A stretch of 38,644 nt of DNA from positions 78,634-117,277 of the forward strand of contig JAGNEX010000005.1 of the NCBI GenBank assembly GCA_018003035.1. Reading direction: 5' to 3'. The stretch's first letter is position 1, and each line of letters opens with the position of its first letter. Positions 1-8,584 of the stretch are shown piece by piece. The stretch comes from Acidimicrobiia bacterium. Lineage in GTDB: Bacteria; Actinomycetota; Acidimicrobiia; IMCC26256; JAGNEX01. The position numbers were made by a program, and so were the translations under genes. The notes beneath the pieces are model-generated. The model made no database searches, was not told the origin of the DNA, and was given only the letters and a program-made list of their open reading frames with translations.

Positions 1-1
1 T

Positions 2-541
2 CTCGACCCTGGAACTGTGGACGGTTCGTTCGGAACCACCACGATGTATGCCGTCCAGGCCTTCCAGAAGGTCTATGGCCTCGCCCCGACCGGAGTCATT
101 ACCGACCAGGAATGGAACCTGCTTCAGCAGCCACTGGCCTTCGCCTCTGCCTTCCCCGGACAAGGCGCCAACAGGACCGAGGTTGACCTCAACCGGCAGC
201 TCCTCTCGGTCTGGCACAACGAGCAACTCGTTCTGCTGACCCACGTCTCAACGGGATCACGCATCCCGTACTGCGAAACCACACCCCGCGGTGGTCAGTC
301 CTGCGGCAATGCGATTACCCCGACCGGATCGTTCAAGTACACCCGGCGCATCGCGGGGTGGCGCGAATCCGACCTGGGCAAGCTCTATAACCCGGTGTAC
401 TTCGTTGGCGGCATCGCCGTCCACGGCGCAGCGTCCGTCCCCACCCACCCCGCCTCCCACGGGTGCGTCCGGATCCCGATGGCGATCGCCGAGTACTTCC
501 CGACCTTGGTCGAGAACGGCAACCCAGTCTTCGTCTACTAG
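2..541 (+). CDS. L,D-transpeptidase (YkuD) with peptidoglycan-binding domain, 5' truncated
   Basis: The reading frame is open to the left edge, so the gene starts outside the window. The first ~35 residues read like the end of a PG_binding_1 domain (D-G-x-F-G-x-x-T...AVQAFQ...G-L-x-x-T-G). The rest is a YkuD catalytic domain. Its signature is visible near the C-terminus: His of VHGAAS, then the S-H-G-C-V-R motif, where Cys is the nucleophile. Enzymes of this family cross-link peptidoglycan stem peptides (3-3 bonds) or anchor proteins outside the membrane; any signal peptide would lie upstream. The catalytic motif is complete, so activity is expected. An internal GTG at 17 could be taken for the start but would cut the binding domain. 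It converges on the next gene across a strong hairpin. Confidence 0.93.
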   Translation, partial: LDPGTVDGSFGTTTMYAVQAFQKVYGLAPTGVITDQEWNLLQQPLAFASAFPGQGANRTEVDLNRQLLSVWHNEQLVLLTHVSTGSRIPYCETTPRGGQSCGNAITPTGSFKYTRRIAGWRESDLGKLYNPVYFVGGIAVHGAASVPTHPASHGCVRIPMAIAEYFPTLVENGNPVFVY

Positions 542-557
542 GTCGACTCCCAATCCG

Positions 558-595
558 TTGTGCGTTGCCGGCCAGGACGGCTCGGCAACGCACAA
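558..595. terminator. Perfect 13-bp hairpin between convergent genes
   Basis: Arms TTGTGCGTTGCCG (558-570) and CGGCAACGCACAA (583-595) pair perfectly around a 12-nt loop. The hairpin starts 17 nt after the L,D-transpeptidase stop and lies 18 nt past the stop of the convergent gene, so it can serve both. Neither strand has a real T-tract, which is common for actinobacterial terminators. Confidence 0.75.
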
Positions 596-613
596 ACGAA
601 CGGCCAATACTGG

Positions 614-1249
614 CTAAAGCCCCATAGGGGTCGTGGTCACGACGCTGGTCGCCTCTTCGCTGCCTTCCAGCTCCACGTGAGCCACCGACTTGCGGCCATA
701 GAGGTACAAGACGATCTCGCCGACCTCGCCGACCAGAGTCACGGGCTGAGAACCTGACCGGAGTTTGGCACTCTCACCCGTGTCGGTTCGACGGGCGGTC
801 AGTTCGATGTCGGTCAGTCCACGGACCAACGCCTTTGACAGGCGCGGGATCAGCTTCCAGAGGACGTCGGATTCACCGCCCAGTTCCCGGGCGGGCGCCT
901 CTCCGCCACCACGGCGAACGTCTTCGTGATGCACGAAGAACTCGACCGGGTTAATCACACCGTCCAACGGTTTGATCAGCGCCGGAGGCCCACCTCGGAC
1001 TGCCTCGACCACGCCGAGGTACCCCTTTGCGGCCAACGCATCGGCCATTGCCTTGTCAGCTCGCGGTTCAAAACGCTTGACGACGATACCGACGGCTCCA
1101 AACGGCTTACGTTCACGCACGTACAGGTGCGCTGCCAGGTCTTCGCTCTTCCACTCGCCCGAAAGCGTTGGCGCGTCGGGGCCGACCTCGACAAACAAAT
1201 CGCACAGCTGCTGCCGTTCGGACTGGGCTACCTCTGATCCTGCACTCAC
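614..1249 (-). CDS. TIGR03085-type metal-binding protein (mycothiol-dependent enzyme superfamily)
   Basis: A 211-residue protein resembling the actinobacterial TIGR03085 family, related to the DinB/mycothiol maleylpyruvate isomerase fold. The N-terminal part has a W-K-S-E-D-L-A-A-H-L-Y-V-R-E-R helix, where the His is a likely metal ligand, followed by N-P-V-E-F-F-V-H-H-E-D-V-R-R with a His-His pair that fits the rest of the metal site. The substrate is unknown. The GTG at 1249 is chosen because AAGGA lies six bases upstream; a TTG at 1276 is in frame but has no ribosome site. A -10 box at 1284-1289 places the transcript start near 1276, giving a leader of about 27 nt. The family call is from recognition, not a search. 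Confidence 0.8.
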   Translation of the reverse strand: MSAGSEVAQSERQQLCDLFVEVGPDAPTLSGEWKSEDLAAHLYVRERKPFGAVGIVVKRFEPRADKAMADALAAKGYLGVVEAVRGGPPALIKPLDGVINPVEFFVHHEDVRRGGGEAPARELGGESDVLWKLIPRLSKALVRGLTDIELTARRTDTGESAKLRSGSQPVTLVGEVGEIVLYLYGRKSVAHVELEGSEEATSVVTTTPMGL

Positions 1250-1283
1250 GATGGTTCCTTCGGATGGGGTTCGCAAAAGGCGG

Positions 1284-1289
1284 ATGCTA
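1284..1289 (-). promoter_or_regulatory. Candidate -10 box (TAGCAT) of the TIGR03085 gene
   Basis: On the minus strand TAGCAT lies 34 nt before the GTG start, placing transcription at about 1276 with a short leader containing AAGGA. No convincing -35 box is seen. Confidence 0.4.
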
Positions 1290-1403
1290 GGTCACGCCTC
1301 TGGAGGGCTGTCGCTTAAGCGAACCGATTTTGATCCCGAGGATGCACGAACGAGTGGCGTTGAGGTAAGCAGACCCGGGCCCAACGCTGGGGATGCAGGA
1401 GAG

Positions 1404-2141
1404 CTAGGCGAAGGCCTCGTACCCAACATCTTCCAGCTCGTCTGCAAGCTCAGGCCCGCCAGTCCGGACGATGCGACCTTTGACAAACACGTGTACCCGG
1501 TCACCTCGGAGTTCGTTTAGCAACCGCGTGTAATGGGTAATCGCGAGCACCCCGAGAGGTTCCGAATCTGCATCGCTGTTGGTCAGACCTTCGATCCGCG
1601 TCGACACGTCATGTAGAGCGTCTACGTCGAGGCCTGAATCGATCTCGTCCAAGATCGCAATGCGCGGGCGGGACAAGACCAGCTGGATCGTCTCTGCCCG
1701 CTTCTTCTCACCGCCCGAAAACCCGACATTTAGAGAGCGATTCAGCAGGTCAGAGCGAAGATTCACTGCGTCAGCTTCAGATCGAACTGCGTCGTCCAAG
1801 CCGGCTGCATCCCACCCGCGCTCTTGGTACACGCCGGCGAGCAGCTCCGAAAGAGTGATGCCAGGCAGCTCATTTGGGTACTGCATGGCGCCAAAGAGCC
1901 CCAGCTGTGCCCGCTCTGAGGGTTGTAGTGCCAATACGTCGGTACCGTCGAGCGAAACCGAACCGCCCGTCACTTCGTATGCGGGATTGCCCATGAGGAC
2001 GTGGGCCAGGGTTGATTTCCCAGAACCATTGGGCCCCATCAACACGTCGACCTCCCCGGAGCGGATCTCGAGAGAAACGCCTTTGAGGATCTCGGTTCCG
2101 CGAACCGAGGCTGTGAGCTCGTCGATCGTTAGCACTGCCAT
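1404..2141 (-). CDS. sufC: Fe-S cluster assembly ATPase SufC
   Basis: A 245-residue ABC ATPase of the SufBCD scaffold, which builds Fe-S clusters in the cytoplasm; ATP hydrolysis by SufC drives conformational change in SufB-SufD. Visible motifs are Walker A GPNGSGKST (~37-45), signature SGGEKKRAE (~145) and Walker B IAILDEIDSGLD. The length is normal. The ATG is preceded by AAAGGAAG. It is the last gene of the sufB-sufD-Rieske-sufC cluster, 25 bp after the Rieske gene. Usual partners sufS and sufU do not follow; the next gene is unrelated. Confidence 0.97.
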   Translation of the reverse strand: MAVLTIDELTASVRGTEILKGVSLEIRSGEVDVLMGPNGSGKSTLAHVLMGNPAYEVTGGSVSLDGTDVLALQPSERAQLGLFGAMQYPNELPGITLSELLAGVYQERGWDAAGLDDAVRSEADAVNLRSDLLNRSLNVGFSGGEKKRAETIQLVLSRPRIAILDEIDSGLDVDALHDVSTRIEGLTNSDADSEPLGVLAITHYTRLLNELRGDRVHVFVKGRIVRTGGPELADELEDVGYEAFA

Positions 2142-2166
2142 CTTCGGCTTCCTTTGCTCAGTCTCG

Positions 2167-2478
2167 TCAGGCCGGAATGGCGATGTTCACGACACCATCG
2201 ACGATTGCGACGTCGTAGGTAGCAACCGGCCGGGTCGCCGGCAGGCTCTGCGGTACCCCCTCGTCGAGGGTAAACGCCGAGCCGTGGCGAGGGCATTCGA
2301 TCTCGCGCTCCTCAACCCACAGCTCGCCTTCAGCCAAGGAAGCCTCGGCATGGCTGCACGTGTCATCGAGCACCCAAACGTCATCATCGATACGGACGAC
2401 GACCACCCGCAACGTACCGTTATCAACCCTGAGGGACCCCGGGTTTGGAACGTCGTCCAGCGGACACAGCGCAATCAT
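2167..2478 (-). CDS. Rieske [2Fe-2S] ferredoxin in suf operon
   Basis: A 103-residue small Rieske protein. The cluster ligands are two Cys-x-His pairs: C-S-H-A-E (~41-43) and C-P-R-H-G-S (~63-66), as in ferredoxin components of ring-hydroxylating oxygenases and NirD-like proteins. It probably carries electrons for, or receives, a nascent cluster from the Suf machinery. The start codon overlaps the sufD stop by four bases (2475-2478), so translation is probably coupled. A Rieske gene between sufD and sufC is also known in other actinobacteria; its role there is not firmly established. Confidence 0.93.
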   Translation of the reverse strand: MIALCPLDDVPNPGSLRVDNGTLRVVVVRIDDDVWVLDDTCSHAEASLAEGELWVEEREIECPRHGSAFTLDEGVPQSLPATRPVATYDVAIVDGVVNIAIPA

Positions 2479-3752
2479 GACGCAGCCGCTTCAAGCTCGG
2501 CCTCGACAGCAGAGTCGAGACGACCGCCGGTCAGGCGGAGCGGCAGGTTGGTGAAGATGTCGTGAAAGAAGCCGCGAACGATCATTTCTTCAGCCCGCGC
2601 CGCAGGAATGCCGCGCGTCTCGAGGTAATAACGCAGTTGCTCGTCGACCGGCCCGATTGCGGAGGCGTGGGAGCATTGGACGTCGTCGGTTTCGATCTCA
2701 AGGTTTGGTACCGAATCAGCCAGTGAATCGGCGGACAGTTTGAGCGTCACATTTGACTGGTGAGCGCTTGTTTTGTCGGCGTCTGGACCGACCCGGATCA
2801 AACCGGAATACACCGACTGACTCCGACCGGTAACGGCGCCTTTGAAAGTCAGGTTGCTCGTGGTCTGCGGTGCAATGTGGTCCTGGAGCGTCCTGAAGTC
2901 GACCATCTGGTCCGAGCTTCCTAGGTAGGCCGCTGCCAAGGTCGCGTCCGCTCCAGGACCTTCGAGCGATACCTCGGCCCGAAGGCGCGCATAGTGCCCG
3001 CCGAGCGACACCGTCCCAAACGATGCCGACGCATCGCGATCGAGCTGGGCGCGCCACAAGCCAATCTGCCAGCAGCTCGCTTCGGAGCGTTGCACCGCGA
3101 GGTAATTGAGCCGCCCGCCGGGTCCGACTCGGCACTCCGTGACCGGCACGGACAGACAGTCATCTGTCGAGGAAAGGAACACCTCGAGCACCTGGACATC
3201 AGCGCCCTCAGCGACGTCGATCACCACGCGCGGAAAGCCCGCTGCACCAGAACCGTCGGCCCAGTGGAGAATCTTGATCGGGCCGCCGACCAACAGATTC
3301 TTTGGAACCTCAACATGGACGATGCCAGGCGTCATCGCGTCGTTGAGCAGGGAAAACCAGTCAGGGCTGGCGTCTGCGCCGACACCTAACGCGGCTGGCG
3401 GCGCGCCTTCGGCCTCACCGATTCGAACACCGGCCTCAGCCCACATCTCCTGCAGGCTTGCTTCCAGGATTCGTCCGTTGTGGACCCACACCGTGCCAAC
3501 CGGGCTGTCACTCAGCTCGACCGCCAAGGCGCTGCACGCCGAGACACCTTCACGGTCAAACTCCGTCGCATGCGCCGGTCGGTACTTGGCAAGGTCGAAC
3601 TGATCGATACGTGAGTAACGCCAGATCTCCTCGGCGCTTGTGGGCGCATCATGAGCGGTCCACCGCTCATATGCGTCAGCTCGCCGTTGTTTCAGCCAGC
3701 CGGGCCCTCCCAGCGAGGCGACTGCTTCCGCGGAAAAAGTCTCGGGGATCAT
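2475..3752 (-). CDS. sufD: Fe-S cluster assembly protein SufD
   Basis: A 425-residue SufD, partner of SufB in the SufBC2D scaffold. The C-terminal SufBD core is clear: T-S-A-H-Q-S-N-V-T-L-K-L, then E-T-D-D-V-Q-C-S-H-A-S-A-I-G-P-V-D-E-Q, where the His of C-S-H matches the functional SufD histidine, and R-G-I-P...A-E-E-M-I-V-R-G-F-F. The N-terminal half is less conserved, as usual. The ATG at 3752 has a weak upstream GGAAC. It follows sufB after a 101-bp gap that holds two hairpins, longer than the other gaps of this operon. Confidence 0.96.
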   Translation of the reverse strand: MIPETFSAEAVASLGGPGWLKQRRADAYERWTAHDAPTSAEEIWRYSRIDQFDLAKYRPAHATEFDREGVSACSALAVELSDSPVGTVWVHNGRILEASLQEMWAEAGVRIGEAEGAPPAALGVGADASPDWFSLLNDAMTPGIVHVEVPKNLLVGGPIKILHWADGSGAAGFPRVVIDVAEGADVQVLEVFLSSTDDCLSVPVTECRVGPGGRLNYLAVQRSEASCWQIGLWRAQLDRDASASFGTVSLGGHYARLRAEVSLEGPGADATLAAAYLGSSDQMVDFRTLQDHIAPQTTSNLTFKGAVTGRSQSVYSGLIRVGPDADKTSAHQSNVTLKLSADSLADSVPNLEIETDDVQCSHASAIGPVDEQLRYYLETRGIPAARAEEMIVRGFFHDIFTNLPLRLTGGRLDSAVEAELEAAAS

Positions 3753-3778
3753 GACGAAAAGTTCCTCAGAGTTTGTGG

Positions 3779-3833
3779 CGCCGGTCGTTGCTACCGGCGT
3801 CCCGGTCCGTCGATGTCTTTGGTGACGGACCGG
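3779..3833 (-). other. Two tandem hairpins in the sufB-sufD gap
   Basis: First inverted repeat: CGCCGGT (3779-3785) with ACCGGCG (3793-3799), 7 bp and 7-nt loop. Second: CCGGTCCGTC (3802-3811) with GACGGACCGG (3824-3833), 10 bp and 12-nt loop. Both are perfect and lie between the sufB stop and sufD start. No T-tract follows on the minus strand, so partial termination, RNA processing or 3'-end protection of sufB mRNA are all possible. Confidence 0.6.
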
Positions 3834-3853
3834 AATGACCGGCTCACGGTCTA

Positions 3854-5257
3854 CTACCCGACCGAACCTTCCATCGACAGCTCGACCAGTCGTGACAACT
3901 CGACTGCGTACTCCATCGGCAGAGTGCGAGTTACAGGCTCGATGAAACCGTTGACGACGAGAGCTGTCGCCTCGGGCTCGGTCAGGCCGCGACTCATCAG
4001 ATAGAACAGCTGGTCTTCACCCACTTTGGAGACGGTCGCCTCGTGCTCAATACGCACGTCACGTTCGTAGATCTCTTGGTAGGGGTAGGTGTCGGACCGC
4101 GAGTCGCCGTCCAGGATGAGGGCGTCGCAGCGCACGTTCGAACGGACGTTGGTGGCGCCCTCGTCGACCCGGACCAGCCCTCGGTAGGTGGAGCGCCCAC
4201 CGTTCTTGGAAATCGACTTCGACTCGATCAACGAGGTCGTCTCTGGAGCGGCATGGACCATCTTCGCCCCCGCGTCTTGGTGCATTCCCTCGCCGGCGAA
4301 GGCCACAGAGATCACCTCTCCGTGGGCCTTTGGACCCATTAGGTACACAGCGGGGTACTTCATGGTCAGCTTGGAACCCAAGTTGCCGTCGATCCAGGTC
4401 ACCTTGGCTTCCGCATCTGCCCGGGCGCGCTTGGTCACCAGGTTAAAGACGTTCGACGACCAGTTCTGGATGGTCGAGTACTGAATGCTGGCGCCTTGGA
4501 GCGCGACCAGTTCGACCACTGCGGAATGCAGCGAATCCGAGCTGTAGATCGGGGCAGAACAGCCCTCGACGTAGTGCACAGACGAACCTTCATCAGCGAT
4601 GATCAACGTGCGCTCGAACTGCCCCGCATTCTCAGCGTTGATGCGGAAGTACGCCTGAAGTGGCTGGTCAACGACTACGCCGGGCGGCACATAAATGAAC
4701 GACCCACCGGACCACACAGCTGAGTTGAGCGCCGCGAACTTGTTGTCGTTTGGCGGGATGATTGTGCCGAGGTACTTCTGAACGAGTTCGGGGTATTCGC
4801 GGACCGCGGTGTCCATGTCACAGAAGATGATGCCCAAAGAGGCGAGGTCTTCTCGGTTGCGGTGATAGACGACCTCTGACTCGTACTGGGCCGTTGCCCC
4901 CGCGAGGAACTTGCGCTCGGCCTCGGGGATGCCGAGCTTTTCGTAGGTGTCTTTGATCGACTCCGGAACCATGTCCCAGTCGTCGGCAACCCCGTCCATC
5001 TTCGGCTTGATGTAGTAGTAGATGTCGTCGAAATCGAGTTCCGGCATGTTTTTGGCAAACCACGGCAACATCGGCTTGCGCTCGAAGATCTTCATGGAGC
5101 GCAAGCGAAAGTTGCGCATCCAGTCTGGTTCGCCCTTCATGTCGGACATGTCCTGAATGACGTCAACCGACAACCCCTTCTGGGGCTTGTATGCGTAGTC
5201 TTCGGGATCTGACCAACCGAGCTTGTATTTGCCCAGGTCTACGGCAGTGTCCGCCAT
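3854..5257 (-). CDS. sufB: Fe-S cluster assembly protein SufB
   Basis: A 467-residue SufB, the subunit on which the Fe-S cluster is built. Highly conserved segments are present: IPPNDNKFAALNSAVWSGGSF, VEGCSAPIYSSDSLH, and near the C-terminus N-V-R-C-D-A-L-I-L and E-H-E-A-T-V-S-K-V-G-E-D-Q, whose Cys and Glu match the residues needed for cluster assembly in the Escherichia coli protein. The C-terminus ends LSMEGSVG, typical of the family. Start: ATG at 5257 with GAGGAAA just upstream. It is the first gene of the operon; no SufR-type regulator gene precedes it, but its leader holds several inverted repeats. Confidence 0.98.
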   Translation of the reverse strand: MADTAVDLGKYKLGWSDPEDYAYKPQKGLSVDVIQDMSDMKGEPDWMRNFRLRSMKIFERKPMLPWFAKNMPELDFDDIYYYIKPKMDGVADDWDMVPESIKDTYEKLGIPEAERKFLAGATAQYESEVVYHRNREDLASLGIIFCDMDTAVREYPELVQKYLGTIIPPNDNKFAALNSAVWSGGSFIYVPPGVVVDQPLQAYFRINAENAGQFERTLIIADEGSSVHYVEGCSAPIYSSDSLHSAVVELVALQGASIQYSTIQNWSSNVFNLVTKRARADAEAKVTWIDGNLGSKLTMKYPAVYLMGPKAHGEVISVAFAGEGMHQDAGAKMVHAAPETTSLIESKSISKNGGRSTYRGLVRVDEGATNVRSNVRCDALILDGDSRSDTYPYQEIYERDVRIEHEATVSKVGEDQLFYLMSRGLTEPEATALVVNGFIEPVTRTLPMEYAVELSRLVELSMEGSVG

Positions 5258-5296
5258 TTTCCTCAGACTCCCAACGCCCTCTCGGGCAAGTAATGA

Positions 5297-5345
5297 GGCA
5301 CTTCGTGCCCCGGGAACAAATCGTTCCCTTAGGTCTAGCGCCTAA
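5297..5345 (-). promoter_or_regulatory. sufB leader with three successive inverted repeats
   Basis: Within the 146-bp gap upstream of sufB: TTAGG-N7-CCTAA (5329-5345), GGGAAC-N5-GTTCCC (5312-5328) and GGCAC-TTC-GTGCC (5297-5309), each with perfect arms. Upstream, a minus-strand TTGATC followed 18 nt later by TACACT (about 5363-5392) is a possible promoter, which would place the repeats in the 5' leader. TTAGG/CCTAA resembles DtxR/IdeR half-sites, but the spacing is two bases short, so the binding protein cannot be named. Confidence 0.45.
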
Positions 5346-5403
5346 TTTTTCCAACTCTGAGTGTATTAATTAGAAATAGGCGTGATCAATTCCATGATCG
5401 CCA

Positions 5404-8400
5404 CTAGTTAGATGTTGTGGAGTTCGTCGTCTCGGCGTTAGATGTCGATGTCGTTCCGACCGATGTTGTGGTCGTCAAAATCGTGCCGGCATCACCGGTG
5501 TCGGTTCCGGTCTGACCATCAGCGTCACTTTCGGACTCATCGGATTCTGGAGCTATCTGAGCAGGCCGACTGGTCTCGGTCGTCGAACTGCTGGTGTCTG
5601 AGTCTCCCACGAGGCGACGTGCGACGCGCTCCGCGTCGTCGATCAGTTCACCGACCTCGTCAACAGCCTGTTGATAGGCGCCGAGGTCGCCCTTCTTCAG
5701 GGCATCGTCCGCTCGGCGCTGGGCTGCCCGGGCATCTTCCAGAATGCCGGCGAGCCGTTCGGCATCGGAGGCTCCTGCAGTTGGGTTCGCAGCATTCTCG
5801 TTAGCATCGTCGTCCGGCCCAATCGCCGCCTCTGGTCCGAAGAGCTGCGAAATGGCGCCCTCGAGGGTCGTATCAAACACCGCCTCACCCGCGTAGACGA
5901 CCACGACGAACTCGAGTTCTGGGAACGCGGCGTCGCCCTCACCCTGGACGTACAAGGGACGCACGTAGAGGATCGAATCGCCAACGGGCACGATCTGCAG
6001 ACTGCCCTGGATGACCTTTGAGCCCTGCTGGTTCAGTAGCGAGATCTTGGACGAAATGTCGGCTTCGTTGGCTATGACGTTGTTGACCTGAGCTGGCCCG
6101 GGAACGGTTTCGTCTTTCGGCATCGTGTAGCTGACGAGCTCGCCGTAGTGTCCCGGATCGGACCGCGCCACCACGAACGACAACAGGTTGCCGAGGTCGC
6201 GTTGATTGCGGCTGACCGACGGAACGAAAGGCTGGCTGAGGACAAACTCGTCCACACGCTCGCCGGGGAGCCGCATCAGTAGGTAGTACGGATCCATCCG
6301 AGCTGCTGACGAGGAGATATCGCCTGTCACGGCGTCAGAGTCCGACGAGGTCACCGTCACCGTGCCAGCAGATCCGCTGGCCGTCGACCGCGTGCGAATC
6401 TCGCCGACGTCAGGGTTTTGCGCGATCTCCCAGAGATCGGTCTCGGCATAGAAGGTCCGGGGGTCGGTCTGGTGGTACTCCCGATAGACATCGGTTTGGA
6501 TCCTGAAAAGGTCCTCGGGGTAGCGGAAGTGAGCAGCCATCTCTGGCGGCACCTCGCCGCCGTCGGTGAACAGGTCGGGGAACGCCTTGCGATATGCCCG
6601 AACGATCGGGTCTTCGTCATCGACGACGTAGAAGGTCACCGTCCCGTCGTAGGCATCCACCACGGCCTTGACTGAGTTGCGTACATAGTTGACACGCTTG
6701 CTGAGGCCCGAACCTTCCGGCAGGCGGCCCGACCGGATCCCCTGGGAGTACGGGTAGGACTGGGTGCTCGTGTAGGCGTCGACAATCCAGTAGACCTTGC
6801 CCTCGACAATGACGGCATACGGGTCTGAGTCGAAGTCCAAAAATGGTGCGAGCTCTTTGACCCGTTCAGTCACATTGCGCTGGTAGAGGACACGCGTCTC
6901 TTTGTTCGGTTCGCGAGACAAAAACAGGGAAGGGTCTTCAAAGCGAAACGCAAAGGCCATCCGTCTCAGCCAGCCATCCAAGCTGACCCCAGCGCTGCCT
7001 TCGTATCGAGTTCGACGGTTCGAGTCCCCTTCGGGGTAGTCGAATTCGTCTTGGTCGACACCGACCAAGACGTAATCGCTCAATCCCTCGCCGAAATAGA
7101 TATCTGGCTGGTCGATCGGGATCTCCTCGGACACCACGGGGATGCCACCGGCGATGAAATCGGGGCGGCCATCTACGACCCGGTTAGACGGGGCGAGTGC
7201 CAGGCCGTAGCCATGGGTGAACTCAAGATGCTTCGACGGCCACCCCGAAGGGATCGCCTGGCCGTTCAGCTCGCGCACACCGAGAAGTGTCTGGGTCAGC
7301 TGGCCATCGATCTGGTAGCGGTCGATGTCGAGGTCGGTGAACTCGTAGAACTGGCGGCCGGCCTGCAGCTGTTCAAACGTGCTGAGGACGAGGTCTGGGT
7401 CCCAGAGACGGACGTTCAGCAAGGTCTGCGCCGCGGCGTTAACCGCCGAAGCGTCAAGATCTTCTTGATAGTCAAAGGTTTGGGTCTGCACCTCGTCCAA
7501 ACCATAGGCAGCTCGGGTGCCCTCAATGTTGCGAGCGATATAGGGCGTCTCTTTGGCGAGTTCATTGGGAAGTACGCGGAACCGCTGGATGACGGTGGGA
7601 TAGATCTCCCCGACCACCACCGACACAAAGAGCCACAGCGCCACGGCGATGACGGGCAGTACCCAGCCGCGGCGACGGATATTGATGATCAACAGCACTG
7701 CAGCGGCGAGCGAGATCAGAATCAGCAGGCGGTACGCAGGTAACTGTGCCGTCACGTCGGTGAACGAGGCGCCCTGAACGCGGCCACGACTCGAAAAGCT
7801 CAGTTCGAACTGATTGAGGTAGTACGCAAACGCCCGCACTAATGCGATCGCAGCAAGGATCACCGACAGGTGCGCTTTCACCGCAGGGGTGCTGCGAGGT
7901 TCGCCTGGGCGGATCTGCACCCGGATGCCGCCGTTGAGGTAGTGGACGCCGACCGAAACGATGAAGATGATGATCAGCGTGTTGAACAGCCAACTGGTCA
8001 CCAATGTGTAAAACGGCAGCTTGAAGACGTAAAAGCCGACGTCTTTACCGAACTGAGGATCAGATACCCCGAAGGATCCGCCATTGCGGAACAGGATCCA
8101 TTCGTTCCAGTTGTCGGCCACCCCCGCGATGGTCACCAGGGCGACCAAGATCGACACCCCGATCCAGATCAGGCGGCGCCGGGTCCCCATGAACTGCCGC
8201 ACCCGCATGACCAGTTCACGGTCCGGTCCGGGGGGAAGTTCTTTCGGCGCAACGCGATCGGCAACCAAAAGCGTCGCCAGCACGCCGATGAACGAAACCA
8301 CGAACAACAACATGGACGGGAGGATCCGAGCGCCAAGCAACCCCGACCAGACGGAACCGAGTTTGACATGGTCAAACCACAGATAATCGGTGTAGAGGAC

Positions 8401-8520
8401 CGAGATCGTCCGCAGGCTGAGCGCCAAGACAAGCACGATGCCAGCCAGGATCCCGAGGACGGCGGCGATCGTTCGACGCCGCGGATCTGGTTGAGGTGTT
8501 TGAGGAGCCGCCGGATTCAT
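5404..8520 (-). CDS. UPF0182 family large membrane protein
   Basis: A 1038-residue member of UPF0182 (the family of M. tuberculosis Rv3193c). The first ~320 residues contain about seven hydrophobic segments, e.g. AAVLGILAGIVLVLALSL near the start; the middle ~500 residues form the conserved soluble part (N-V-R-L-W-D-P...Q-F-Y-E-F-T-D-L-D-I-D-R-Y). The last ~110 residues are Ser/Thr/Asp-rich and disordered-looking, probably extracytoplasmic. The function of the family is not established. No clear ribosome site precedes the ATG; a TAGCAT box nine bases upstream suggests a leaderless or nearly leaderless message. In mycobacteria this gene sits next to the YlbL gene; here a 4.4-kb gene intervenes. 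Confidence 0.93.
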   Translation of the reverse strand: MNPAAPQTPQPDPRRRTIAAVLGILAGIVLVLALSLRTISVLYTDYLWFDHVKLGSVWSGLLGARILPSMLLFVVSFIGVLATLLVADRVAPKELPPGPDRELVMRVRQFMGTRRRLIWIGVSILVALVTIAGVADNWNEWILFRNGGSFGVSDPQFGKDVGFYVFKLPFYTLVTSWLFNTLIIIFIVSVGVHYLNGGIRVQIRPGEPRSTPAVKAHLSVILAAIALVRAFAYYLNQFELSFSSRGRVQGASFTDVTAQLPAYRLLILISLAAAVLLIINIRRRGWVLPVIAVALWLFVSVVVGEIYPTVIQRFRVLPNELAKETPYIARNIEGTRAAYGLDEVQTQTFDYQEDLDASAVNAAAQTLLNVRLWDPDLVLSTFEQLQAGRQFYEFTDLDIDRYQIDGQLTQTLLGVRELNGQAIPSGWPSKHLEFTHGYGLALAPSNRVVDGRPDFIAGGIPVVSEEIPIDQPDIYFGEGLSDYVLVGVDQDEFDYPEGDSNRRTRYEGSAGVSLDGWLRRMAFAFRFEDPSLFLSREPNKETRVLYQRNVTERVKELAPFLDFDSDPYAVIVEGKVYWIVDAYTSTQSYPYSQGIRSGRLPEGSGLSKRVNYVRNSVKAVVDAYDGTVTFYVVDDEDPIVRAYRKAFPDLFTDGGEVPPEMAAHFRYPEDLFRIQTDVYREYHQTDPRTFYAETDLWEIAQNPDVGEIRTRSTASGSAGTVTVTSSDSDAVTGDISSSAARMDPYYLLMRLPGERVDEFVLSQPFVPSVSRNQRDLGNLLSFVVARSDPGHYGELVSYTMPKDETVPGPAQVNNVIANEADISSKISLLNQQGSKVIQGSLQIVPVGDSILYVRPLYVQGEGDAAFPELEFVVVVYAGEAVFDTTLEGAISQLFGPEAAIGPDDDANENAANPTAGASDAERLAGILEDARAAQRRADDALKKGDLGAYQQAVDEVGELIDDAERVARRLVGDSDTSSSTTETSRPAQIAPESDESESDADGQTGTDTGDAGTILTTTTSVGTTSTSNAETTNSTTSN

Positions 8521-8584
8521 GAAGCGGCAATGCTAGAGGTTGACGGACCTGGGGGCTGATCAGATGACCACAACCAGGAGTTTG

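Noticed and set aside
5312..5328. LexA box at GGGAAC-N5-GTTCCC
   Set aside because: The actinobacterial LexA box has GAAC-N4-GTTC; this spacer is five bases, and sufB is not an SOS gene.
5329..5345. IdeR/DtxR iron box in front of sufB
   Set aside because: Half-sites TTAGG/CCTAA match but the spacer is seven rather than nine bases and the inner bases do not fit, so it is reported only as an inverted repeat.
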